Shown here piece by piece: positions 1-6,591 of a stretch of DNA of 9,872 bases (its first letter is position 1; each line of letters opens with the position of its first letter). This stretch comes from Anaerolineales bacterium (GTDB lineage: Bacteria; Chloroflexota; Anaerolineae; 4572-78; NAK82): contig JAHELX010000186.1 of the NCBI GenBank assembly GCA_024643945.1, positions 1 through 9,872 on the forward strand. The letters run 5' to 3'. The notes under the pieces were generated by a model. That model was given only the letters and a program-made list of their open reading frames with translations, was not told the origin of the DNA and did no database searches. The translations under genes were made by a program, and so were the position numbers.

Positions 1-98
1 TCCAGAATGAAACCGTGGCCACAGCCGGGGCAGAAGGGGTAGGGAGACTGGTTGCGGTAAGTTTCAAGCGGCGTAATCGTGACAGGTGCCACCGTCAT
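1..98 (-). CDS. 2-oxoacid:ferredoxin oxidoreductase beta subunit (N-terminal part)
   Basis: Only the first 32 codons lie in the window; the gene continues beyond the left edge. The translation starts MTVAPVTITPLETYR and reaches CPGCGHG at about residues 24-30. This Cys-rich motif is characteristic of the N-terminus of beta subunits of the KorB/PorB family, where Cys residues bind a [4Fe-4S] cluster and the subunit binds thiamine diphosphate. The ATG overlaps the stop of the alpha subunit in an ATGA (positions 98-95), so the two are translationally coupled, as is usual for these heterodimers. The role is to decarboxylate a 2-oxoacid to an acyl-CoA while reducing ferredoxin in the cytoplasm. 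Substrate (2-oxoglutarate, pyruvate or branched-chain 2-oxoacid) cannot be decided from this fragment. It was identified by reading the minus strand, not from a complete ORF. Confidence 0.88.
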   Translation of the reverse strand, partial: MTVAPVTITPLETYRNQSPYPFCPGCGHGFIL

Positions 99-1222
99 TG
101 GATCACCTCCAGGAATTGATCCGGCGATATCAATTCGCCATCCAACCGGTTGAGCCCTATGACATCCCGGCCGGGGGTGAGACGCTCTATCTCACGCCGG
201 TACTGGCCCAGGTTCAGTTCGGCCACTACGACCTGCCCGACACCCTGGAGCGCAGCCTGAATGGCGGCCTCTGGCACTGGCCACAGGCTGTGGATCGTCA
301 GCGCCGATACCTTTTGTCCCTTGTGTCTCGCCCTCCGCAGCGCCTCGCGCATGGCTCGTGCCGTCACGCCGTAGCTGATCAGCAGTGTCCTGGCGCCGGG
401 CTCCACGTCCATCGTGACCGACTCGATCTCATCCCGGTGTTCCTCAATTTTGGCCGCCAGGTGTCGATTCAATGCGTCCACCGTGGGTGGGTGTTTGGTG
501 ATGAAAGCCCGTTCGTCGTGGGTAGAGCCGGTAAAGCGCAGGATGACATCCTGGCCGAAATGTGCCATGGGTGGCACATCGCCCGGCGGGTCATAGCGGT
601 ACGGGGCAAACACCTCCGCCCCGCCCCCATTATCCGCCCCAAACGTCTTTCTCTTCCGCACGGGGACCTCCTGGTACCTGTCCAGGTCCACAGTGTTCAT
701 GGTCATATTCAACTCTTTGTCGGTCAGCAGAAAGACGGGACAGCGGAAGCGCTCGGCCAGGTCGAAGGCTTGTATCGTCAGGCTGTAGCATTCGGGAATC
801 GAAGAAGGCGCCAATGCAATGATCGGGTAGCCACCGCCAGTACCCCAACGCACGAACTGCACATCCCCCTGGCCCACGCTGGTGGCACCCCCGGTGGCGG
901 GTCCCAGGCGCTGCACATCCACGATGACCAACGCTACCTCACCCATAATCGCCAGGCCGATGTTTTCACTATAAAGGCTGATGCCGGGGCCGCTGGTGGC
1001 GGTCAATGCGCGGGCGCCGGACATAGCCGCGCCGATGCACATGCCGATAGAGGCGATCTCGTCTTCGGCCTGAATCGCCACCCCGCCCACTTTGGGCAAC
1101 TCGCGCATCATAGCCATCAGGATAGGCGAAGCCGGGGTAATCGGGTAGCCGGCAAAGAAGGTGCAGCCGGCGGCCAGGGCTCCGCGCACGATGGCGGTAG
1201 ATCCATCGGTGAACTCGCGCAT
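95..1222 (-). CDS. 2-oxoacid:ferredoxin oxidoreductase alpha subunit (KorA/VorB-like)
   Basis: A 375-residue protein, the usual length for stand-alone alpha subunits. From the chosen start, the pyrimidine-binding domain has GYPITP (25-30), QAEDE (51-55), TATSGPG (74-80) and VDVQRLGPATG (101-111). GSTHDERAF (232-240) and the C-terminal domain with AELNLGQ (334-340) follow. With the beta subunit it forms the enzyme that converts a 2-oxoacid plus CoA to acyl-CoA, CO2 and reduced ferredoxin. I chose the ATG at 1222 because AGGAG (1235-1231) sits 8 nt upstream. An in-frame ATG at 1243 would overlap the hutI stop as ATGA, and a GTG lies at 1249, but neither has an equally placed RBS and the added residues look unlike the family. 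It lies 17 nt downstream of hutI. Substrate specificity is not resolved by sequence reading. A gamma subunit may lie outside the window. Confidence 0.93.
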   Translation of the reverse strand: MREFTDGSTAIVRGALAAGCTFFAGYPITPASPILMAMMRELPKVGGVAIQAEDEIASIGMCIGAAMSGARALTATSGPGISLYSENIGLAIMGEVALVIVDVQRLGPATGGATSVGQGDVQFVRWGTGGGYPIIALAPSSIPECYSLTIQAFDLAERFRCPVFLLTDKELNMTMNTVDLDRYQEVPVRKRKTFGADNGGGAEVFAPYRYDPPGDVPPMAHFGQDVILRFTGSTHDERAFITKHPPTVDALNRHLAAKIEEHRDEIESVTMDVEPGARTLLISYGVTARAMREALRRARHKGQKVSALTIHSLWPVPEAAIQAALQGVGQVVVAELNLGQYRREIERLTPGRDVIGLNRLDGELISPDQFLEVIQ

Positions 1223-1239
1223 TTCTGTATCTCCTAATA

Positions 1240-2526
1240 TCATGCCCACGTGCGTTGGGTATAAAGCTGTCCTCGCTTAATCACGCGCTCTACCAGGTTG
1301 GCGCCAAACTGATAGGCCAGGTGCCGGTAGTCGTGGGCATTCACTATCAATAAATCAGCCTGTTTGCCTACCTCAACGGAACCAATACGGTCCCCAAGTC
1401 CAATGGCATAGGCGGCGTTGATGGTGCCGGCATTCAATGCCTCGGCCGGGAGCAATCGCTGGTAGCGGCAGGCAATCGCCATTACCAGCGGCATCGAAGG
1501 GCAGGGGGCGGAGCCGGGATTGATGTCGGTGGCCAGGGCCAGGGCCACGTCGGCATCCACCATCGCCCGCGCATCGGCGAAATGAGAGCTGCCCAGGTTG
1601 AAATTGACAGCTGGCAGGACAACGCCCAGCGTGGACGACGCGGCCAACGCTTCGATTTCGGCCGCCGGGGTCACATCCAGGTGGTCGGCCGAGACGGCAC
1701 CCAATTCCACTGCCAACGCCACGCCTCCCAGCGTCTCAAACTCGTCGGCGTGGATTTTGGCCGGCAGCCCGTGCGACAGGCCTGCTTCTAAGACCCGCCT
1801 CGACTGGTCCCGGTCGAAGACGTTGGCCTCGCAGAACACGTCGCAAAAGAGGGGCACGTGACGAGAAGCAAAGGAGGAATGGCGATACCACTCGACCACG
1901 TGGGGCAGCATCTCGCCGATGACCAGGTCCACGTATTCGTCGGCACGTCCTGCATACGCTGGCGGAACGGCATGCGCGCCGAGGAACGTGGGGACCAGAT
2001 CGGCCGGGTGTATGGCATCCAGGGCGGCAATGGCCTGGAGCATCTTGAGTTCGCTCTCCGCATCCAAGCCATAGCCCGTCTTGACCTCGGCCGTGGTCGT
2101 GCCCAGGGTCAACATCGCGTCCAGCCGGGGACCTGACGCGGCGCCCAGGTCCTCGACCGTTGCCGCCCGGGTCGCCTGGGTAGTACTGGCAATGCCGCCT
2201 CCAGCTCCCATGATTTCCATATAAGTCGCGCCCCGGATGCGCATCTCAAACTCGGCCACGCGATCACCGGCGTAGACGACGTGCGTGTGGGGGTCCACGA
2301 AGCCGGGGCATACCACCTTGCCGCTGGCATCCACCGTCTCGCGGGCGGCATACTCGGCACGTAGATCATTGCTCGGGCCGACCGCCACGATCTCCCCGTC
2401 GGCGACCGCCACCGCCCCGTCGGAGATCAGGCCGACCTCGGCCATCGCCTCGCCTCGCTTGGGGCCGTCGGGGCTGGCACAGGTGACGAGTTGGGTTGCA
2501 TACTGGATCAACAAGTCAACTTCCAT
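1240..2526 (-). CDS. hutI: Imidazolonepropionase
   Basis: HutI hydrolyses 4-imidazolone-5-propionate to N-formimino-L-glutamate, the third step of histidine degradation, in the cytoplasm. The 428 residues are close to family length (about 400-420). Amidohydrolase features are all visible: GFVDPHTHVVYAGDR with metal-binding His80 and His82, KTGYGLD (149-155), FLGAHAVPP with His185, KIHADE with His259, ADH with His282 and ATDINPGSAP with the metal-binding Asp334. The C-terminal GSVEVGKQADLLIV is the typical amidohydrolase closing strand. It is the first gene of the minus-strand operon and is followed 17 nt later by the oxidoreductase alpha subunit. A consensus-like promoter lies about 80 nt upstream (2634-2606). 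The RBS is weak (GGGG about 11 nt upstream). No hutH, hutU or formiminoglutamase gene is in the window, so the rest of the pathway must be elsewhere. Confidence 0.96.
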   Translation of the reverse strand: MEVDLLIQYATQLVTCASPDGPKRGEAMAEVGLISDGAVAVADGEIVAVGPSNDLRAEYAARETVDASGKVVCPGFVDPHTHVVYAGDRVAEFEMRIRGATYMEIMGAGGGIASTTQATRAATVEDLGAASGPRLDAMLTLGTTTAEVKTGYGLDAESELKMLQAIAALDAIHPADLVPTFLGAHAVPPAYAGRADEYVDLVIGEMLPHVVEWYRHSSFASRHVPLFCDVFCEANVFDRDQSRRVLEAGLSHGLPAKIHADEFETLGGVALAVELGAVSADHLDVTPAAEIEALAASSTLGVVLPAVNFNLGSSHFADARAMVDADVALALATDINPGSAPCPSMPLVMAIACRYQRLLPAEALNAGTINAAYAIGLGDRIGSVEVGKQADLLIVNAHDYRHLAYQFGANLVERVIKRGQLYTQRTWA

Positions 2527-2605
2527 GATAAAAGAACCCCATCTCTGGCGTTTAACACTTTTCTTTATGCCTTATTGCCCACGGGGATCCGTCACATCCT
2601 CAGAC

Positions 2606-2634
2606 ATTATATCCAGCCCCCACCCTTGCGTCAA
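2606..2634 (-). promoter_or_regulatory. Sigma70-type promoter for hutI operon
   Basis: Read on the minus strand, TTGACG (2634-2629) is followed after exactly 17 bp by TATAAT (2611-2606). This is one mismatch from the full consensus. Transcription would begin near 2599 and give a leader of about 73 nt before hutI. The leader contains a small hairpin, ACGG-ATCC-CCGT. The promoter faces away from the equally good rightward promoter at 2787-2815. Assignment is from motif match only. Confidence 0.72.
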
Positions 2635-2674
2635 TCTTCACTACCCTTAACGGCAGCCGCATCTTAAATCATGG

Positions 2675-2713
2675 GCTCGAAGCCTCGTCCCGGAGGCAAC
2701 TCTGGCAGCGAGC
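2675..2713. other. Hairpin between the divergent promoters
   Basis: Two nested perfect inverted repeats lie here: GCTCG (2675-2679) with CGAGC (2709-2713), enclosing GCCTC (2682-2686) with GAGGC (2693-2697). An overlapping alternative pairs GGCAG (2704-2708) with CTTGCC (2713-2718), with one bulged T, and is followed by TTTT, which on the plus strand resembles a short terminator. The element lies upstream of both start points, so it belongs to neither mapped leader. It could be a cruciform or regulator site, or part of a small transcript. I see no coding sequence in 2635-2786. Confidence 0.4.
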
Positions 2714-2786
2714 TTGCCTTTTGAAAGTGCGTTGCACCTTGGGTCAGTTGCCATAATTAGAATTTCTATTGAATCCTGATAGGGGG

Positions 2787-2815
2787 GTGACAGGCAAGTG
2801 AAAGCCTGGTATAAT
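2787..2815 (+). promoter_or_regulatory. Sigma70-type promoter for the liv operon
   Basis: GTGACA (2787-2792) is separated by 17 bp from a perfect TATAAT (2810-2815). One mismatch in the -35 box (T to G at the first base) leaves a strong candidate. The start point would be near 2822, giving a leader of about 230 nt before livK, long enough to hold a regulatory RNA. Motif evidence only. Confidence 0.72.
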
Positions 2816-2837
2816 ACTGAGGTCAACACATCAGGAA

Positions 2838-2944
2838 CCAGGGATCAAGACAACCTGGGACTTTCCCTCATTTCCGATAACAGTCTCATAGAAATCTCTC
2901 GGAGTGTCCGTCACAATGGGGTGGCGCGAACGGCACCTTCCGAG
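2838..2944 (+). promoter_or_regulatory. Structured 5' leader of livK, possible cis-regulatory RNA
   Basis: Downstream of the predicted start point are two mutually exclusive small stems: CCAGG (2838-2842) with CCTGG (2854-2858), or AGGGA (2840-2844) with TCCCT (2864-2868). A larger hairpin follows, formed by CTCGGA (2898-2903) with TCCGAG (2939-2944), continued inward by GTG (2904-2906) with CAC (2934-2936) and CCGT (2908-2911) with ACGG (2930-2933). The main hairpin is therefore about 13 bp with one bulged base on one side and two on the other, and an 18-nt loop rich in G. Nothing here matches a riboswitch consensus I know well enough to name. The strong RBS lies about 90 nt further on. The stems are seen in the sequence. 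The regulatory role is inference. Confidence 0.4.
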
Positions 2945-3034
2945 GAATCTCTCTCAAAGAAAGGAGGTGGCATTACAAGTAGTTCATTGAGATTAGGCTG
3001 ACATCTCGTTCTGTTCAAATGATTGTTCTACTCT

Positions 3035-3043
3035 GGAGGAGGT
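3035..3043 (+). promoter_or_regulatory. Strong ribosome binding site of livK
   Basis: GGAGGAGGT lies 8 nt before the livK ATG at 3052, an almost complete anti-SD match. It fixes the start and is the strongest RBS of the liv genes here, in keeping with binding proteins being made in excess over their permeases. Confidence 0.8.
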
Positions 3044-3051
3044 AGAAAGAA

Positions 3052-4395
3052 ATGAAGCGCTCTGTTGTTCCTGTCCTGCTGCTTGCATTAGTATTGATTG
3101 CGGCTCAATGTGCAGCGCCCGCTACGCAAGCGCCAGCCCCGGCCGCAGCCACTGAAGAAAAACCGGCCGCTACCGAAGCCCCGGCCACAGAAGAGCCGGC
3201 CGCCACCGAAGCGGCGGCCGAACAGACAATCGTCGTCGGCTTCACCGCTTCCCAAACCGGAAGTCAAAACGTATCCTCTATACGTCAGGTCGACGGCCTT
3301 ATGCTGTGGATGGATCAGACCAACGCCGCCGGGGGGATCAAGTTGAGTGACGGCACGACGATCAAGCTTGATTCGATCTCTTACGACGACGAAAGCAACA
3401 AAGACCGCGTGCAGGAACTCTACACCCGACTGGCCACCGAAGATAACGCCGACTTCTTGGTCAGCCCCTACTCGAGCGGCCTGACGGCTGCGGCAGCGGT
3501 GATCGCTGAGCAACACGGCAAGGTGATGATTACCACTGGAGCCGCTTCCGATTCCGCTTATAAGCAAGGCTATACACTGGTCTTCCAGGCTTATACTCCG
3601 GCCAGCCGTTACCTGACGGGCGCGGTGGACCTGCTGGCCAAACTAGACCCTAACGCCAAAAAGATCGCCTTTGTCTACGAGAACGATCAGTTCTCAACCG
3701 ACGTCGTGACGGCGGCCAAGGATTATGCCGAGTCACTAGGCTACGAGGTCGTCCTCTTTGAAGGCTACGATTCTGAGACAACAGATTTTGGGCCATTCAT
3801 CAACAAGATCGAAGCTGCCGCGCCAGATGCTCTTATGGGCGGCGGCCATTTCCAGGACGGCAGCACCTTCGCCCGACAGCTCTATGATAAGCACCTGTCA
3901 CTCAACTTTGCGGCCCTGCTGGTTGCGCCACCCGAACCAGATTTCGCTGATCTGGGTGACGCGGCGGTGGGCATCGTCGGCCCCAGCCAGTGGGAGCCGT
4001 TGGCCGCCTTCACCCCGGACTCGGCAGCAGAGGCTGGTCTCGATTGGTTCGGCCCATTTGGGGGGGATTTCGTGAAAGCCTATGAGGCCGCTTACAACGC
4101 AGAGCCGTCTTACCATTCCGCTGGTGGGTATGCGGCTGGGCTCATTCTACAAAAGGCCATTGAGGACGCCGATTCAATTGATCCCAACGCGGTTAAAGCG
4201 GCGATGGATAACATGGACATCCTTACCTTCTACGGCCACATCAAGTTCGACACGAGCCCCGAAGCCCATGGCTTGCAGATCGGGCACGATATGGTCTACA
4301 TCCAGTGGCAGAAAGATGACGCAGGCAACTCGATGAAGCAGGTGGTCTGGCCATTGGAAGGCGCGACAGCCAGTGCGCTCTATCCTAAGCCATAA
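3052..4395 (+). CDS. livK: Branched-chain amino acid ABC transporter substrate-binding lipoprotein
   Basis: A 447-residue periplasmic-binding-protein type I (Leu/Ile/Val-binding) family member that captures amino acids outside the membrane for the LivHMGF importer. The N-terminus is a lipoprotein signal: Lys2-Arg3, a hydrophobic run 5-17 and Cys20 in LIAAQC. Gln at -1 of the lipobox is unusual. Residues 21-58 are a low-complexity Ala/Pro/Thr/Glu linker with repeated PAATEAP-like units, typical of tethered binding proteins in Chloroflexota and Gram-positives. The binding domain begins at TIVVGFTASQTGS (59-71). NAAGGI (91-96), SPYSSGLT (138-145) and ITTGAASDS (160-168) match the ligand-binding loops of the family. 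First gene of the liv unit, preceded by a strong RBS and promoter. Actual ligand could be branched-chain amino acids, another amino acid, or an amide or urea. A 370-bp gap separates it from livH. Confidence 0.93.
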   Translation: MKRSVVPVLLLALVLIAAQCAAPATQAPAPAAATEEKPAATEAPATEEPAATEAAAEQTIVVGFTASQTGSQNVSSIRQVDGLMLWMDQTNAAGGIKLSDGTTIKLDSISYDDESNKDRVQELYTRLATEDNADFLVSPYSSGLTAAAAVIAEQHGKVMITTGAASDSAYKQGYTLVFQAYTPASRYLTGAVDLLAKLDPNAKKIAFVYENDQFSTDVVTAAKDYAESLGYEVVLFEGYDSETTDFGPFINKIEAAAPDALMGGGHFQDGSTFARQLYDKHLSLNFAALLVAPPEPDFADLGDAAVGIVGPSQWEPLAAFTPDSAAEAGLDWFGPFGGDFVKAYEAAYNAEPSYHSAGGYAAGLILQKAIEDADSIDPNAVKAAMDNMDILTFYGHIKFDTSPEAHGLQIGHDMVYIQWQKDDAGNSMKQVVWPLEGATASALYPKP

Positions 4396-4415
4396 CGTTA
4401 TGCTCGTGGTCACCC

Positions 4416-4515
4416 CGCAGGCGCGGTCCGCCGCTCGGCTGAGCCTTTGGTCGCCCATAGCTTGTTTCCCCAAGGGGACCTATGGACGGGAAAGGGCCTT
4501 GCGACCGCGCCTGCG
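4416..4515. repeat. GC-rich foldback element downstream of livK
   Basis: A perfect 13-bp inverted repeat, CGCAGGCGCGGTC (4416-4428) with its complement at 4503-4515, encloses a second stem, CCATAG with CTATGG, that itself encloses CCCC/GGGG. The RNA would fold into a roughly 100-nt branched structure beginning about 20 nt after the livK stop. No T tract follows, so it does not look like a classical intrinsic terminator. By analogy with the REP elements between malE and malF of E. coli it could protect upstream livK mRNA from 3' decay or reduce read-through into the permease genes. That function is inference. No coding sequence is seen here. Confidence 0.6.
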
Positions 4516-4524
4516 AGATTCTTC

Positions 4525-4744
4525 AGTACTTGTCCAATAACAACTTTGCGCGTTACTACTCAGCCTACCCTCCCGCAGGTTGCGTTAAGGGGTCTGTTGC
4601 GCCTGAAGCGCCGATCAAGGCAACTATCTTTGCTTCTACAGTCGCCTGAACCTGCGGGAGGGTGAGCAGTTGCCTTTGCGCTTCAATCGGCAAATCGGGC
4701 GTAAACTGATTGCAAAAATAGTAAGTTATTTCTGGACAAGTGCT
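4525..4744. mobile_element. MITE-like element with imperfect terminal inverted repeats
   Basis: The two ends, 4525-4546 and 4723-4744, are inverted copies that match at 18 of 22 positions, sharing the core ACTTGTCCA and the inner AACTT. Inside, a perfect 15-bp inverted repeat, ACCCTCCCGCAGGTT (4567-4581) with its complement at 4649-4663, makes the element a long foldback of about 220 bp. There is no transposase or convincing ORF, as expected for a non-autonomous element mobilised in trans. I cannot see a clear target-site duplication. It ends only 11 nt before the livH RBS, so it may be part of the livHMGF leader. The alternative is a non-mobile regulatory foldback. The IS family of the ends was not identified. 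Confidence 0.5.
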
Positions 4745-4765
4745 TATGGATGACAGGAGATGCAT

Positions 4766-5626
4766 ATGCTGGAGATCTTGATCCCCTCTCTGACCGACGG
4801 GCTGCTGCTGGGATTCGTTTACGGAATTGCAGCCATGGGGCTCACTTTAATTTGGGGTGTGATGGACGTAATCAATCTGTCACATGGCCCCATCATCGCC
4901 CTGGGCATGTTTGGAGTCTACTTGGCCTTCCGCGGACTGAGCCTGAATCCTTACCTGACCCTGCTATTGGTGGCTGCGGCCGGTTTGCTGCTGGGAATCC
5001 TGATCTACGGAGTGGCTGTCCAGCGCGTCTTGAATGCCCCTCACCTTTCCACCTTGCTGGCTACTTTTGCCGTCAATATGATCATCATTGGGATTGGGAC
5101 AGCAGTCTTTACCACCTCACCGCGCAACGTTGACTTTTCTCTGGGGAGCTTTACGCTGGGACCCCTTACCCTGAACTGGACTCGGGTCGCGGCTGCGCTG
5201 GCAGCGGTGCTGGTGACTGGCCTGCTCTATCTGTTTCTGTATCGCACCCGGCCGGGCAAGGCCATCCGGGCCGTGGCCAACAACCGGGCCGCAGCCGAGT
5301 TGATGGGCATCCCTGCCTCCTGGGTGTTGGCGTTCAGTTTTGGTTTGGGCACGATGCTAGCCGCCATCTCCGGCGGATTGATCGCCACCTTCTTTCCCTT
5401 CACCATCCTCGCCGGTAGCAGCTACGAGCTGAAGAGTTTCGTGATTTGTGTGTTGGGTGGTCTGGGCAATCCCCTGGGGGCACTGATTGGCGGTCTGATC
5501 CTGGGGGCGTTGGAAGGGATCATCCCTGCTTTTATGCAGACTAGCTGGGTGCCTGTTTTGGAGTTTGTTCTGTTCGTCATCATTCTCCTCGTACGCCCGA
5601 CCGGCTTGCTAGGGAGCGAAACATGA
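4766..5626 (+). CDS. livH: Branched-chain amino acid ABC transporter permease LivH
   Basis: A 286-residue inner membrane permease of the LivH family, one of two membrane subunits that form the channel for substrate delivered by LivK. It shows alternating hydrophobic segments and the family signature GLTLIWGVMDVINLSHG near the N-terminus (25-41). The cytoplasmic coupling region RAVANNRAAAELMGIP contacts the ATPases, and GGLGNPLGALIGGLILG lies near the C-terminus. The ATG at 4766 is preferred over that at 4760 because AGGAG (4755-4759) is 6 nt from the former and directly abuts the latter. The stop overlaps the livM start as ATGA (5623-5626), giving coupled translation. The gene lies directly after the foldback elements. 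Confidence 0.95.
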   Translation: MLEILIPSLTDGLLLGFVYGIAAMGLTLIWGVMDVINLSHGPIIALGMFGVYLAFRGLSLNPYLTLLLVAAAGLLLGILIYGVAVQRVLNAPHLSTLLATFAVNMIIIGIGTAVFTTSPRNVDFSLGSFTLGPLTLNWTRVAAALAAVLVTGLLYLFLYRTRPGKAIRAVANNRAAAELMGIPASWVLAFSFGLGTMLAAISGGLIATFFPFTILAGSSYELKSFVICVLGGLGNPLGALIGGLILGALEGIIPAFMQTSWVPVLEFVLFVIILLVRPTGLLGSET

Positions 5627-6591
5627 AACAGTGGCGAAACCCCGGATTGTGGCTGGCGCTGGTGCTTACGGCTGCCATCGGCGTCTGGCCAGTCATCGCT
5701 GGTAAGGCTTATGCGCGAGAAGTGGCTTTCACTGTCCTCATGTCGGTGGCGCTGGCGTCCAGCTTGAACATCCTGCTAGGCTACACCGGCTACGTGAGTT
5801 TCGGGCACATCGTCTTTTTCGGCATAGGTGGTTACATCGGCTTCTATCTGCTCAGCGTCTACAAGGCACCTCTTTATGTGGCCGTGCTGGGTGGGGCCGT
5901 AAGTGCTGGACTGCTCGCTTTTCTGCTGGGGAAGGCGATCTTGCGCCTGCGCGGTGCCTACTTCGCCCTGGCGACCATCGGCGTCAACGAAGCCGCCCGG
6001 GCCTTTATGAAAAACTTTGAACCTTTTGGGGGTCCTATCGGGATGTCGCTCAAGTTCCAGGTATATAACGCCTACGGCGGCCCGGACCAGGCCTTGTGGA
6101 TCACCTATGCTGCCCTGGTGGTCCTGACGCTGGTCGTCATCCTGGTCAGTTTTCTGGTGAAATCGTCTCGCTTTGGGCTGGGTCTGATGGCGATCCGGGA
6201 GAACGAGGATGCCGCCGAGGTGATGGGGGTGGTTGCGCCCAACGCCAAGACCTGGGCCTACGTTCTCTCGGCGATCTTCCCGGGGATGGTTGGGGTACTC
6301 TTTTTCTTCAAGAACGGCAACATCGAGCCGGTGGATGCCTTTCGGTTGCACCAGTCCATTGAAACCATCGTGATGGTGATGCTGGGAGGGCAGGGCCTGG
6401 TGCTGGGCCCGCTGGTTGGCTCGGCCGTCTACCAGCGGCTACGCGGTCTCTTGCTGGTCAGCCCACTTTTCAAGAATATCCAATTGGCCGTGGCCGGTGT
6501 GTTGCTGTTGGTGATCATCCTCTTCGTGCCATCGGGTCTGGTCGGTTGGCTGCGTGGGCGCTTTCCCCGTCTGCGGAGGGTGCTGGAATGA
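5623..6591 (+). CDS. livM: Branched-chain amino acid ABC transporter permease LivM
   Basis: A 322-residue polytopic membrane protein, the second permease subunit of the importer. It shows LNILLGYTGYVSFGHIVFFGIGGY, the LivM counterpart of the LivH signature. The coupling helix region is MAIRENEDAAEVMGV, and the late membrane segment carries MLGGQGLVLGPLVGSAVY. The length agrees with LivM proteins that lack the extra N-terminal domain of the E. coli protein. AGGGAG (5611-5616) lies 6 nt upstream of the ATG, inside the livH coding end. It overlaps both neighbours by four bases (ATGA at 5623 and 6588), the tightest part of the operon. The C-terminus is basic (RGRFPRLRR), expected on the cytoplasmic side. 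Confidence 0.95.
   Translation: MKQWRNPGLWLALVLTAAIGVWPVIAGKAYAREVAFTVLMSVALASSLNILLGYTGYVSFGHIVFFGIGGYIGFYLLSVYKAPLYVAVLGGAVSAGLLAFLLGKAILRLRGAYFALATIGVNEAARAFMKNFEPFGGPIGMSLKFQVYNAYGGPDQALWITYAALVVLTLVVILVSFLVKSSRFGLGLMAIRENEDAAEVMGVVAPNAKTWAYVLSAIFPGMVGVLFFFKNGNIEPVDAFRLHQSIETIVMVMLGGQGLVLGPLVGSAVYQRLRGLLLVSPLFKNIQLAVAGVLLLVIILFVPSGLVGWLRGRFPRLRRVLE

Noticed and set aside
86..1237. A 383-codon open frame on the plus strand opposite the oxidoreductase alpha subunit
   Set aside because: It is a GC-driven antisense shadow: low-complexity His/Arg/Gly-rich translation with no family pattern, while the opposite strand has clear motifs.
2647..2829. A 60-codon minus-strand frame between the divergent promoters
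   Set aside because: It crosses the rightward promoter and the hairpin, has no RBS and no protein-like features.
2798..3001. A 67-codon frame starting with GTG upstream of livK
   Set aside because: The start lies inside the promoter (between -35 and -10), so the predicted transcript would not contain it; no RBS and no recognisable protein.
3160..3230. Tandem DNA repeat in livK
   Set aside because: The repeated PAATEAP-like units are an ordinary low-complexity lipoprotein linker, not a separate element.
3088..3567. A 159-codon minus-strand frame inside livK
   Set aside because: Ser/Gly/Arg-rich antisense of the Ala/Pro/Glu linker; a composition artefact.
4565..4765. A 66-codon minus-strand frame across the foldback element
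   Set aside because: It starts in the livH RBS region and ends in the inverted repeat; no RBS or known domain, so I treat the region as noncoding.
5776..6351. A 191-codon minus-strand frame opposite livM
   Set aside because: Charged low-complexity antisense of a membrane protein gene; livM is unmistakable on the other strand.
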